From positions 1 to 64,000 of the forward strand of contig CP137877.1 in the NCBI GenBank assembly GCA_034406715.1: a stretch of 64,000 nt of DNA, in the 5' to 3' direction. A program made the position numbers and the translations under genes. The DNA is from Rhodotorula mucilaginosa (Eukaryota > Basidiomycota > Microbotryomycetes > Sporidiobolales > Sporidiobolaceae). This document shows, one piece after another, positions 1-10,673 of the stretch. The first letter of the stretch is position 1, and each line of letters starts with the position of its first letter. The notes under the pieces were generated by a model that saw nothing but the letters and a program-made list of their open reading frames with translations, did not search any database and was not told the DNA's origin.

Positions 1-66
1 CCCTCCCTAACCCTAACCCTAACCCTAACCCTAACCCTAACCCTAACCCTAACCCTAACCCTAACC
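1..66. repeat. Telomeric repeat (CCCTAA)n
   Basis: About ten uninterrupted CCCTAA units, TTAGGG on the other strand, begin at base 6 after a variant first unit and run to about base 66. This is the canonical telomere repeat of many filamentous fungi and basidiomycetes. The C-rich strand reads 5' to 3' into the chromosome, so base 1 is the outer end and the window begins at a chromosome terminus. The short length probably reflects how far the assembly reached. Confidence 0.97.
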
Positions 67-78
67 TAGCATCTCTGG

Positions 79-1640
79 CCGAGGAGATCCGCCGGGTCAA
101 AAGCTGGCTGCCAGTTTCTAATCAACAGCTTTTCGCTCCTCAAAACTCTTCCAGCTTGTTTAGGGTCTTGAAACTTTGCACATCCCCCGCAAAGCCATCT
201 AATCTCCCTATACTGGTAGCGCGAGCCTCCCAGCTGCCCTGCCAGCAAAGTTGGGAGTGGCCCAAGTGCGCATTCTGCCCTGTCCCTCCTCCTCTCACTC
301 GCTCTCAAAATTCAGGACTCGAGCCGAACGAGCCGCTTTCGAGTCTGGATTGCCTGTAGGCCCTGATAGCACGGAAAGCTGCGTAAACCTAGCCCTCCCT
401 GGCTGTGCAACTGCGAGGGTGGCGAGGAGCCAGTCGCCTCCACTTTCAGCCGCGAGCGCGCTTGCTCGCCTGTTTCGCAAGGAATTCCGCCACTGCGAGT
501 CTCTAGGAATAGCAGCGAGTACCTTTGAGAGCAATTCGAGTGTTTTTCCAGCGGGAAAATACGACAGTTGCGAAAGGGAAGAGCGCGAGTTGATGGGGAG
601 CAGTTTTGCTCAAGTTTCAGCTTCCACCTCTGGGACAAGCCCTTGTGGCCAAAGTGAAAGCCGCACATAGATAGTGCAAGCTCTGAACGGCAGAATGAGC
701 ATAGTCTCGGCGCAAGGGGACGTGTTTTTGTAGACTTGGGCGCCCAAGATCCTGCCTCAAGTGACGTTCTCGCCCAACACAGCTCGTCAACCACCGGGGT
801 TCAGACTCTCGGGTATGCAGAATCAGATAGAGCATTTCGAGTCAATCCGAACCATAGCAAGCGAAAGAATTTAGCACTGGTGGCTGAGGAGAACCGTCGG
901 GTCAAGAGCTGGCTGCCGGCTGGGGTGCACGGCTTTTCGCGCATCAAAAGTTGCTCAGCTCGTGTAGGCTCTCTCGGACATCGCCAAATAGCCTTGAACA
1001 CTCGCAATGAGCCCTAGACTGGTATTTAGGAGCCTTCCCCAGGCCTTGCGCGCACCAGCTGCAAGGTGGCAAAACAAAAATCAAGAGTGCACCTCTAACT
1101 GCTTGCTCTCAAAAATCAGGACTCGGTGCCAGCCAGCTGCTTTCAAATGTGGGCGAAGAGTAGCCTGTCTAAGGGCGGGATCCTGCTTAGACCTGAACCT
1201 CGGGAGCCTCGCAACTGCCAGGGTGGCGAGGGGCAGATCGAGTTCCCTCGCAACTCGACCATCTGACCCTGGTAGCCGCAGCACGACCTGTGCCAAACAG
1301 TTGCACTGTCACAAGTTATCGCAAGGAGAGAGGAACACGGACCCGAATGAGCGCGTCGACGTAGAGTCTTTCCGCCTCGATTTGCGACAACGCTTTGTTC
1401 CACGCGTCCCTGCGGCCTGGATTATGTCGGCGCAAAAGGTGAGCTGCTTCACGGCCAGCTTTCCCAGTTTGCCCATGATCCACCCGACGCGGCGGCACCA
1501 AGCGAGAAGCAGGCGGGAGACTCGGAGATTCTCGCGAGTGCGAGAGCGCGTTTTGGGTAAAAAGTCGTTTCGCCGTTCTCCAACTGCTCTACAGCTGTGC
1601 GCGCACACGAATGTTGATCAGCACGGAGAGGGAGAGACGT
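79..1640. repeat. Subtelomeric diverged tandem repeat, about 805-bp unit
   Basis: Several blocks recur at a constant offset of 804-805 bases. The block near 81 (GAGGAG..CCG.CGGGTCAA.AG) recurs near 886. The block near 302 (CTCTCAAAA.TCAGGACTCG) recurs near 1106. The block near 407 (GCAACTGC.AGGGTGGCGAGG) recurs near 1211. The order is kept, so this is a tandem duplication that has diverged by point changes and indels; similarity fades in the last third of each unit. The open frames here are short, overlap on both strands and show no protein pattern, so I annotate no gene. Confidence 0.7.
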
Positions 1641-1703
1641 GATTGAAAGAATATCCAACTCGCCTTCAGAAAATCTGGCAGAGAAACGAGATGCTGCGCC
1701 CGA

Positions 1704-2247
1704 CTACGACCCCGCTCTCGACGACGACGCCATCCTTGCCTTCTCAGCCTCCAGAGCGCGCTCCAGCTCGTCCTCCTCGACGGGGTAAAAGTAGTCACCG
1801 GCGTAGAGTCCCACAGTCGCAAACGCCGCGATGCCGAACCACAACGCGAGGCGGACGTTCCACGGCAGGACTGCGGGCGGGCGCAAGAGTCAGCATGCGT
1901 TTTTTAGGGATGCCTAGCTGTAACGCACCGAGATATGACTCCCAGACGCTTCGTTCTCCAACTGTCTTTTCCCTTGCCCGTTCGACGAGCGGCGGTTCTC
2001 GCACGGCGGGTCGTGGCCGGACTGGCGGCGGCGGTTGTCGAGCTAATGGCGGTGATGGAGATAATTGCTGCTTGGGTACGGCTGCAGGTGCCGGCGGCCT
2101 GAACGCTGGATGTTGCTGCAGGAGTTGTTCAGGCGTCGGTTCGCTTGAAGGGGAAGAGCGACGGCGGGGAGCTGCTGCGTTTGTAGCGAGAGTACGTTGC
2201 GGCCCTGCTCTCCAGCATCTCGCACACGAGCTCCTGACTGCGAACAT
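1704..2247 (-). CDS. Small predicted mitochondrial membrane protein, unassigned
   Basis: Two exons (1929-2247 and 1704-1870) joined across a 58-nt GTGCGT..CAG intron give 161 residues. The N-terminus (MFAVRSSCARCWRAG...) is rich in Arg, Ser and Ala and has no acidic residues, like a mitochondrial presequence. A long Pro/Ala-rich linker follows. Near residue 115 there is one hydrophobic segment (LALWFGIAAFATVGLYAG), then an acidic, charged C-terminal helix (DYFYPVEEDELERALEAE). The layout resembles single-pass inner-membrane assembly factors, but I do not recognise the family. It is divergent from the sideroflexin gene, with only 183 bp between the start codons. The transmembrane and targeting calls are inferences from composition. 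Confidence 0.6.
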
Positions 2248-2430
2248 GGCGTAGAGTCGAAGGAGGAGGGAGTAAGGCGAAGAGCAGACGAGCGTGTGCT
2301 GACGTGTCACGTGTCACACGAGGGGAGGCTTCTCCGGAAGAGCGGATCTTGGCGCCGGACTTGCAATTCTCCTCTTGTGCCCGGACAGCACCGTATTTAG
2401 AGGCGGAGGGCGTAGTACGTGGGCTTGGGA

Positions 2431-4272
2431 ATGTCTGCTCCCCTTACCACCGCGGCTCCGGCCCAGCTCGACAACCCGCAACATCCGCCGTTCGACATCA
2501 GTGAGTCTTCGAGGTTTCGATACCCACGAGCCAGCTAGACGGGCTACGAGGTGATGCTATCGCTAGAGACACTCGCCTATGAGCTTGCGCTATGGTGCTC
2601 GCCTCCGACTCAAAGCCAAGACGCCGCCGCTGTGAGGAAACCCTCCGAGAAAAGAGTCAACGAAATTCACCGCCCTCTCTATCCCCCGCAGCCCAGCCAC
2701 GCTATGATACCAAGTCCTACTGTGCGTACACGTTACCCGCTCGCATTCGACAAAGACGCAAAGCTGACCCCCTCTGCTGCAGTCGGCCGCTGGCGGCATT
2801 TCGCCTCGATCACTTCGCCGCTCACCCTCCTCGCCTCGTCGGATGACTTGAAGCGCGCCCAAAAACTCTTGAAAGAGTACCAAGACGGAGTTGGAGAAGG
2901 GAGGAAAGCGTGGGGTCACGAGGACCAGTACGGAGTATGGAAGGCCAAGCAGTGCGAGTCCGCGATTCCGTTTTCAAAGTGATTCCTCGAAATAGTGCCG
3001 GTGCTGATACCTCCTCCCTGCAGTGGTCGACTCGTCTATACACCCAGGTGAGTCTGCGCTCCGTCGTGACTAGAGAGAGTTCCGTCTGGCAAACTCCCGG
3101 CATTAACTAACGCTCAACGAAATGCCCCCACAACAGACACGGGCGAACCGGTCCCGCTGCCGTTCCGCCTCTCGGCCTTTGTCCCCACGAACTTGGTCAT
3201 CGTCGCCGGCATGCTCATGCCGAACCCGTCCCTCAAGTCGGTCATCTTCTGGCAGTGGGCGAATCAGTCCCTCAACGGTGAGCGCCCTTTTTCGGGTGTT
3301 CCGAGCTCTCACAGCGACTGACTCTGAGTCGGATTCTTCCTGGGAGTCGCGGTCAACTACTCGAACGCCAACAAGTCGATCAGCATGTCAACCGGCGAGA
3401 TTGCGTGTAAGTTGCCCCTGCTCTCGGCGGCTGGGCTTTGTTTCCCTTGCTCCGCCAAACACCCCCAATGGCCTTGTGCTGACCCTCTCGAGTGAACAGC
3501 CGCCTACGCCGCCGCAACCGTAGCCTCGTGCTCCATCGCCGTCGGCCTGTCGCAGCTCGTCCCGCGCCTGCGCGTCTCGCCAGCTGCGCGCTCCCTCCTC
3601 GGCAAACTCGTCCCCTTTGCCGCCGTCGCCAGCGCCGGATGCGTCAACATCGGCTTGATGCGATGGAAAGAGATGCGAGATGGTGAGTCCACTTGTGACT
3701 TGCTTCCGGGGCGAGAGCGAGGTTTTGGTAAAAGCTGACCCTCTTGCGAGCAGGCATTTCCGTCTTCCCGCCTTCGGATCCCAAGACGGGTCACCCGAAC
3801 AACGAGGTGCTCGGCAAATCTTCCATCGCCGGAACTTACGCCGTCGGTCAAACTGCCGCCAGCCGTGTCCTCACCAACATGTGCGTCGGCGCGTTGCGAG
3901 CTTTTTTTCACGCTCTCCAAAGATTCCGCGCTGACCGAGTCATACGCCCCTCTCGACAGCCCCACCCTGATCTTGCCGCCCATCATCATCACCCTTCTCG
4001 AGAAGCGAGGAGCGTTCAAGGGACCGAATGGCCGCCGCCTCAGCACCGTCACCAACCTCGGTGTGCTTTCTCTCTCCTCCTGCCGCATCTTTCACCAACC
4101 CCACTGACACCACTTCGGCCGCCCCGCAGGCCTCATCGGCGTCTCGCTGCTCGTGTTCCTGCCGCCGGCGATCGCGGCGTTCCCATCGCGCGCTTCGATC
4201 GACCCGAAAAAGCTCGAGAAGCAGTTCCACGACTTGCCGTACAAGACGGTCGAGTTCTCCAAGGGGTTGTGA
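2431..4272 (+). CDS. FSF1: Sideroflexin, mitochondrial amino-acid (serine) transporter family
   Basis: Ten exons give 349 residues: 2431-2500, 2692-2721, 2783-2953, 3024-3047, 3137-3277, 3347-3406, 3500-3682, 3754-3880, 3960-4060 and 4130-4272. Family landmarks appear in order: a PRYD..SYFGR.RHF block, an HPDTGE motif, the segment with MPNPSLKSVIFWQW, a Q..NQSLN..VNY.N block, and several hydrophobic C-terminal segments. Sideroflexins are inner-mitochondrial-membrane carriers; human SFXN1 moves serine for one-carbon metabolism and yeast Fsf1 is the homologue. Length matches the family (about 320-350). The third intron has a GC-AG donor (GCGAGT at 2954); only that junction keeps the conserved K.KQLVDSSIHPDTGE reading. 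Exons 2 and 4 are only 30 and 24 nt. Confidence 0.95.
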
Positions 4273-4575
4273 GGTCGCGGGGTTGTAGAGAGATTCTGTA
4301 TAGAAGGGATTTCCAGCAAAAGGAACGCAACCTTTTTTGGTGCGAGGATCTGAACAGTCTGAACGGGCAAGCAGCTCTGCCGGTGACAACACGACGTCAC
4401 GAGTGCTACACGTGAGATGTAGGGACACTTCCTCGTTGCTAGAAGCGGCGACCTTGAGTACAAACCACTCTTCGCGGAGAGAAGCACCCGCCGATCACGA
4501 ACTCCTTGCTGAATCAGCGCAATGCGTGTCGAGGAAAAACCTTAGTTACAAACGAGATACAAGCCCTCTTCTTCT

Positions 4576-5728
4576 TCAAGTCCGGACAAAGCTCCGTCCG
4601 CTGCATCAAGCGAGAGAGCATGCGAATCAGCCACGCGCTCAGGAAGGGACGGCGCCGAACGGACGCACCTGGCGGTCTTTTGGTGGACCTGGTCTTCGGG
4701 CTTTTCGGGCTTGGCGCGGTTCAGGACCTTGAGGAAGTAGGTCGTCCGGCTGCGCATGCGCGAGTGCAGGTAGGCCTCTGCCGGCGCGGGTTTGCACGAG
4801 CAGGAAGTCAGCCCCAAGCCACTTCGAAACAGGCAAAGAGACGCGAACGCACTGGAGCACTTGAGGTGGTAGTGGATGTAGTCGCGGAACATTTGGATCT
4901 GGGTGATGGTGGCGGCTGCGACTTGGGGCACCGTGTGCCGCGGGAACAGGACTGGTGGAGGAGAGTCAGCACCCGACCAGAAAACACCGCCGAAAAGATA
5001 AACGCACCAAAGGTGACGTAGCCGGCGCGCTCGGTCGTGTCGAGGTCGGGGAGGTGGCGCAGTTCGAGGGGCGGTTCGCGGATCGAGTAGAGGACCTGCG
5101 GCGCCGTCTGGCACGACGGTCGCCGGCGCGCGTCGACAAATTCTTGCAAAAAGACTTTGCCGAGGATGCGGTCCGTCTCTTCCTTAAAGATGGTGGAAAA
5201 GATGACGGTGACGCGGTCGGCGGCGGGCAACAGGTAGATGGCCTCTTCGGGGCGGTAATGGACGCTCATGATTTCCGTCCGCGGGTCCTTCGAGACACCA
5301 TCGCCGGGCTGCGCCTCGATCTGACGCTGGAGGTCGAACGCGCGCTCAAAGGGCGCCGCAAGGGCGTTGCGCTTCAAGAGCGAGACGGCCTCGATCAGGT
5401 CGGCCTGCGCCTGCGGGTTCCCGACGAGTTGCGGGTCCTCGAGGTCGATCTCGAGCGAGACGCTGTACCCCGGTTCGGTGTCGGCTTCGGCGACGAGGCG
5501 GTGGGCGTACTCGCGTTCGAGGACCTGGCGGGCCCCGTACTGGGCGAGCTGGGCCCAGCACGGGACGTCCATCGACAACAAGAGGTGCGACTTGCGGGTC
5601 GGGGTCGAGAGGTGGTACCGGACCGAGTCAAAGTCGACAAAGGACTGGTCGAGCGTGGTCGCGCGCTGGAACTTTTCAGCAATGACCTGCTGGAGGTAGT
5701 AGTTGGTCGGCTCGAGTTCGACGCCCAT
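4576..5728 (-). CDS. ARC35: ARP2/3 complex subunit 2 (p34)
   Basis: Four exons (5008-5728, 4853-4951, 4669-4777, 4576-4600) give 317 residues. Strong family signatures are [11 protein letters not shown]-like sequence early on, [49 protein letters not shown], and a VLFPRHT then [21 protein letters not shown] block leading to [14 protein letters not shown]2 contacts the mother actin filament in the complex that nucleates branched actin at endocytic patches. The last exon has only 25 nt and supplies the typical short basic end (SGRSFVRT). The gene converges on FSF1 with about 300 bp between the two stop codons. A further upstream start cannot be excluded. Confidence 0.95.
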
Positions 5729-7004
5729 CGTTTGAGCGGTTTCGGAGGATGATGACGATGAGGACGACGAGGACGACTTGTCGGCGAGCGCGAGCGGGGG
5801 CGGGCGCTGGGAGAAAGACCGGCGCGAGTAGTTGGCTAGAGCTGGGCTAGTGTGATCGCACGCCTATCCCCGCGCAGCAGAGTGTAGTGAGAGAGCGCGA
5901 AGTGGGGGTGTCGCCGAACCCTCTCCTCCGCCAGCTGCCCAACTTGGGAAAATCCATTTCGCCAGCTGGACTTGCAGCGTGTGTGGCATCCACAGCGAAT
6001 TCCTCTCACTTTGACGCCGACGAGTCCGGAAACCTGTCAACTCTGTGCTCTCGAAAACTCATTTCACGCCCGGTCTCGAAAACACGATCTCCATCGTTGC
6101 AGCATGTCATGTCCTTATACGCGTCCGCTTTTTCTAGCCTCCCGCCGCTGTATGATGGCGCATCCTGCGGCTGCCTCGACACGCCAAGTCGAGCCTCAAT
6201 CTTCCACACGCTCCGGGAACGTGCACCTTGCCGCGGACTGCCACCCGTCGTATACAGAGCTGTCACGCCTAAGACGAGGGCGTCCTGGTGCAAGGGTGGA
6301 ACTTCATGCTCGTTAGTACGGGACGAGAAGCAAGACTCGGGTGTGTGTATGACCTCGAGCTGGCTTTGTTACAACTCCGAGGCCCTGCTTTTTGGCGAGT
6401 TTCCATTCTCCGGCGCGGTTGATGGGGTAGAGCGCACGCACACCAAGAAGGGAGCGAGCCGGTGTAGGTATAGTGAGCGCCGAGCCTCGCATGAACCTGT
6501 TCGAGCGAAACAGGAGAGCACCGCCGTTCAAATCCGGGATTGCGGCTGACGTTCCGGGACATGAGCATGCTCGGAGTGCGCTGCGGGCGTGACAAAGGCA
6601 AGCACCGTTGCAGAGCGCAGCGAGATGTTTGCATCGTCGAAAGGCGTCAAGCTTAGGCCGCGAGTGAACAAGCAAGGCAGAGGCAAAGGGGTAACCATCG
6701 GTAAAGTCTGAGCGCGAGATTCCTCAGCCATGAAGGCGACAGCCGAGTCGGTGCGGCCTCGTCCCCGCGGGCGCAGCCTTCAGACTGTCAAGACGACCAG
6801 CACAGTGGCGGTGCAGCAAGCGAGAATGGAAGCAAAAGCCGACTCTGCGGGAAAAAAAAATGGCTTCTAAGATGAGTGCAGGTGGAGACGGTTCCGCCAC
6901 GCCTGCTTCGACGAGACTTTGTCGTGCACACTCGGCCGCCGTGGTATAAAGGACGGGAAATACAATCAGGGCTTCGGGAGACAGGCTCGAGGGCGTGGAA
7001 TAAC
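5729..7004. other. Interval without a supported gene
   Basis: Upstream region of the ARP2/3 subunit gene and beyond. The longest open frame (plus strand, 5887-6549) has no codon bias like its neighbours, no domain, and competes with open frames on the opposite strand. I see no RNA gene, repeat or mobile element. A stretch of A (6851-6859) and a TATAAA (6944) are present, but I cannot tie either to a start site. Confidence 0.5.
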
Positions 7005-8090
7005 TCACACCCGCTCATGACCTTCCCTCGTCTGCTGTCGAAAAGAAAGCGGCAACGCTTGGCGGCGGTTCGAGTGATGATCAGAGAAGGGATTCCGTCT
7101 TGTATTCGCTGTAGGCGGCAAGCGTTGCGAGCGCGTGGCTTCCCGTGAGGTGGCGCTGTCGGAAAGGAATCAGCAGCAGCAGCAGCAGCCTCAACAGTTG
7201 CAGTCACTTACCCGATGCTTCCGTCACAGCAACTCGTCACAGGAACCACATCCTCGAGTTTCTGTTCAAAGACATGCTGAAAATCGCGTGTATGTCAGTC
7301 TCCACTGATTTGCGTGCAAGGTCGAGCGTTCAAGATCAGGCAATGGACTGCAGACTCACCGTCGCCGCGACGTGTCAAAGCCTCGCAGGTGTCTAGATAC
7401 TACCCATGGCCATCCGTAGCAGTCTTCCGCTCGAAGTCCGATTGAAAGAAAATACGCTCCTGTCCGCGTGGCAAACAATGATGCGATTTTCTCGTTCGCG
7501 CCGTTGCTGCCTGACCTCAGCACCCTTTCGTCGCCAGTAAAAGGTCACTCGGCGTTGCTCTGACCCGCCAGCCGGTTTCGCGGTGCAGCCGAAAAAGTCG
7601 ACGACAGCAGCGTGGCAAACCTGAGGCGCGTCTCCTCCTCGTGCTGCACGCGTGTTTTCGTCGCCGTCGGGTGAGGAACAGCCCAACAGATGTGAGGAGA
7701 AGTAGCAGCATACTCGAGATAGCCTTAAGCTTGTCAGTCGGTCTTGGCGGGGCTGCGAGACCAACAAGGAATCCAAAGCGCTTGTTTGGGTTTTGCGCAT
7801 CTCGTTTTCGGCGGCAGCGAGTGCTTCCTCTCGGTGCCGTGCGAGTCAAGCACCAGCAGTGCTGTGTGACGTTGATGCTGATCTGCATTCCGTCGGGGAG
7901 CAAGTCTTTTTGCGTCAGCTCCTTTTCGATCTTCTTCGCACTCTGCAGTCTGCGATTGTCGCGCTTCGAGAGCGTCACAAGCGCGAAGTTGCGGAGTTGC
8001 AGCGCACCTTCTGGGATGTCGGCTTCGCGACTGCGATTCAGCATCCATTCGACAAGGCCGAGGTTCTTCGACATCATGTCGTCAGCGGAA
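7005..8090 (-). CDS. Possible spliced gene, unassigned
   Basis: The segment near 7870-8085 reads as about 70 codons with strong G/C third positions typical of this genome. It contains SKNLGLVEWML, EGALQLRNFALVTLSKR and a charged KKIEKELTQKD stretch. A second exon-like block ends at a GTAAGT donor near 7210 (reading HVFEQKLEDVVPV), and a third runs from a CAG acceptor near 7150 to a stop at 7005-7007. I could not join the pieces with confidence, nor find the first exon (candidates lie near 8300-8490). Antisense frames are also open. I recognise no domain. Treat the limits and exon structure as provisional. Confidence 0.25.
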
Positions 8091-8689
8091 CTCTGGCACT
8101 TGAGATTCGCGCTGCTGCTGCCTCTGGCAACAACGAGTCGCAAGAAGAGCCTCGCCCTGCTTCTGGCTTCGCATAGCGAGCTGCTCTCAGTGTGCGAGCT
8201 TGAGGGGGAGGGATCCGTGTGAACCTGAGGAGTGCGGTGTTCTTTTCGAGGGTGATTCCTTGACGGGGCGCTGCCCTCTCCTTTCCGCGGTGATAGGGCG
8301 TGCTCGAAGGCAGAGACCGTGAGCGTGTCGTCTGTGCCAGCAGTGCAGCCGATGCAAGCATAGCGGTGTTGCCCAGCTCTTGCAGGCGGGCAGCGCGGCG
8401 TCGAGAAGCATGCGGGATGGCGTCAGCAACAGCAAAGCGGCGGCGGCGGCGGCGGCGACAAGCAGAGTATGAGCGTAAGGGTTGCAAGCGAGCTAGCTTG
8501 TAGTCAAAGGCGACGCGAGTGAGTGAATCGCGGGGGAGAGAGAGAGTAATGAGAGAGTTTGTAATGAGTGATTACAAAGTGGCGCAATTCAGAAGATGAC
8601 GCTGCCTCGGCTCCACTTTGCGCTCACTCTCTCGAGTGTACACGCTCGCCAAGCCATAGAACGAGCACAAGCAAGCACACAGCCGCGCG

Positions 8690-10528
8690 ATGGGAGCGGT
8701 GGCCTCGATTCCGCTGCTCGGCTCGGTGCTGGGGATGGGGACGTCGGCCGTGTCTGCGCTGATGACGGGCCTGGTGTGGTTCTGCACGGGGCAGGCCGCG
8801 TCGGCGTTGACGCGGTCGTGCAACTGCAACTCGTCCGTCGCCACCCGCGTCGGCTTCTCGCTCATCTTTCTCGCCAACTCGCTCCTCGCGTGGACCATGC
8901 TCTCGGACTGGGCCATCCGCCACCTCGCCCGCTACGCGTACGACTGGATCAAACTCGACTGCAAGAAATGCTACGGCGTCTTGGCCGTCCACCGCATCTG
9001 CTTCGCCCTCGCCGTCTTCCACCTCGCCCTCGCCGGCCTCCTCGTCGGCGTCAAAGACACCCGCACCAAGCGCGCCGCCATCCAGAACGGGTGCGCGTGC
9101 ATTTGTCTCGCTGTACAAGGTCTCGATAAAACTGACCATCGGAACGGTGTACACGCAGCTGGTGGGGACCCAAGGTGGCGATCTGGCTCGTCCTCGTCTA
9201 CCTCAGCTTCCTCGTCCCGAACGGCTTCTTCACCTCGTTCTGGGCGACCTACGTCTCGCTGCCCGGCTCGGCCCTCTTCATCCTGATCGGCCTCGTTCTC
9301 CTCGTCGACTTTGCCCACTCGTGGTCCGAGACCTGCCTCGAACGGTGGGAACAGACCGACGCCCCACTGTGGAAGTGGATCCTGATCGGTTCGACCTTGG
9401 GCCTCTACGCGCTCACGATCGCCCTCACCGTCGTCCAGTACGTCTTCTTCGGCGGTAAAGGGTGCGGACTCAACACGGCCTTGATCACCATCAACTGGCT
9501 CGTCTCGCTCGCGCTCTCGATCCTCTCGATCGCCCCCGCCGTGCAGGAATCCAACCCCCGCTCGGGGCTGGCCCAGTCCGGCATGGTCGTCGCCTACACC
9601 TCGTACCTGATCACGTCCGCCATCGCCAACCACGACGACACCGCGGGGCGGTGCAACCCCCTGCAATCCCGAGCGGCGGGAGCGAGAACGGGAATGGTTG
9701 TACTCGGCGCCGTGTTTACCTTTCTCGCGATCGCCTACTCGACTTCGCGCGCCGCCACCCAATCCAAGGCGTTTGCGCCCGGCTCCAAGGCGCGCGCGAA
9801 CCGCGGCGCCGACTATGAAGCCCTCAGCCAGCACGAGGATGGCTCGGCTGCCGAAGCGGGAGGTGGCACCGCGAGTCCGATGGGCGACTTGAGCGGCGGC
9901 GGCGGCGACGGGGCGATCCGGACGGCGCCGCGGAAACAAAACAGCCTAAGGTGGCAAGCCATCAAGGCGGCGATCGATGAAGGGTGAGTGCGCCGAACGT
10001 CGCTCTTCTCGCCGGGAAAAAAAACGCAAGGAAACTCACGGAAAAAACCCCTTCACCAGCTCACTACCCCCCTCGGCGCTGACGGAGTTTGAGACGCAAG
10101 ACGATTCCGACGCAGACGACGACGCGACTGTCACCGGCGGTGGCCCGGTCAACGACGACGAGCGGTCCGGCACGCGGTACAACTACAGCTTCTTCCACAT
10201 CATCTTTGTCCTCGCGACCATGTACACGGCCTGTCTCTTGACCAACTGGTGAGTCCCCGCGCAGATTCTCGCCCCTCCCATCATCAGACCCTTGAGAGAA
10301 AGCTAACCAACGACACCTCGCCCAAAAAACAGGTCGGTCGTCTCTCCCGTGACGGACATGGACCAAGGCCAAGGCCCTGCAGGCGACGACGGCCAGCCGA
10401 TGCGGATCGGGCGGTCGCACGTCGCGTTCTGGATGCGCGTCATCAGCAGCTGGGTCTCGCAGGCTCTGTACGCGTGGAGCCTCGGAGCGCCGTTGCTGTG
10501 GCCAGACCGGTTCGGACAGTATGCCTGA
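8690..10528 (+). CDS. TMS1: SERINC/TMS1 family multi-pass membrane protein
   Basis: Four exons (8690-9090, 9159-9983, 10060-10248, 10333-10528) give 536 residues. The N-terminus has the family layout: GS.LG..TSA.., a Cys-rich CNCNSS segment after the second hydrophobic stretch, then alternating membrane segments and a NGWWGPK block. The middle has the conserved W...Y..SYLITSAIANHD region and a long hydrophilic loop. The C-terminal RYNYSFFHIIFVLATMYTACLLTNW segment is followed by W..R..SSWVSQALYAWSL..PLL-P. SERINC proteins were proposed to place serine into membrane lipids and are now thought to act as lipid scramblases; yeast Tms1 is vacuolar. About 10-11 membrane spans are expected. Confidence 0.93.
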
Positions 10529-10673
10529 GTCTTGTACTTTGGAATGTGTTCTGGATGTTGTGATAACATGAGCTTCAGCTGGAGCCCCCCGTCGGGAGAA
10601 AAAGCTGGGCGAGTCTGATCGGCGTGAAAGCGTGCCCTCTCTCTCTCTAGACTTCGAAGTGTAGAGAGCAGGC

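Noticed and set aside
66-1658. Subtelomeric helicase or other gene in the first 1.6 kb
   Set aside because: Frames are short and interrupted; no helicase motif seen. The stretch is better explained as a diverged non-coding repeat.
4955-5752. 265-codon plus-strand open frame opposite ARPC2
   Set aside because: Its reverse strand matches ARPC2 throughout; high third-position GC creates the shadow.
5887-6549. 220-codon plus-strand open frame as a gene
   Set aside because: No codon bias, no recognisable pattern, and overlapping frames of similar length on the other strand.
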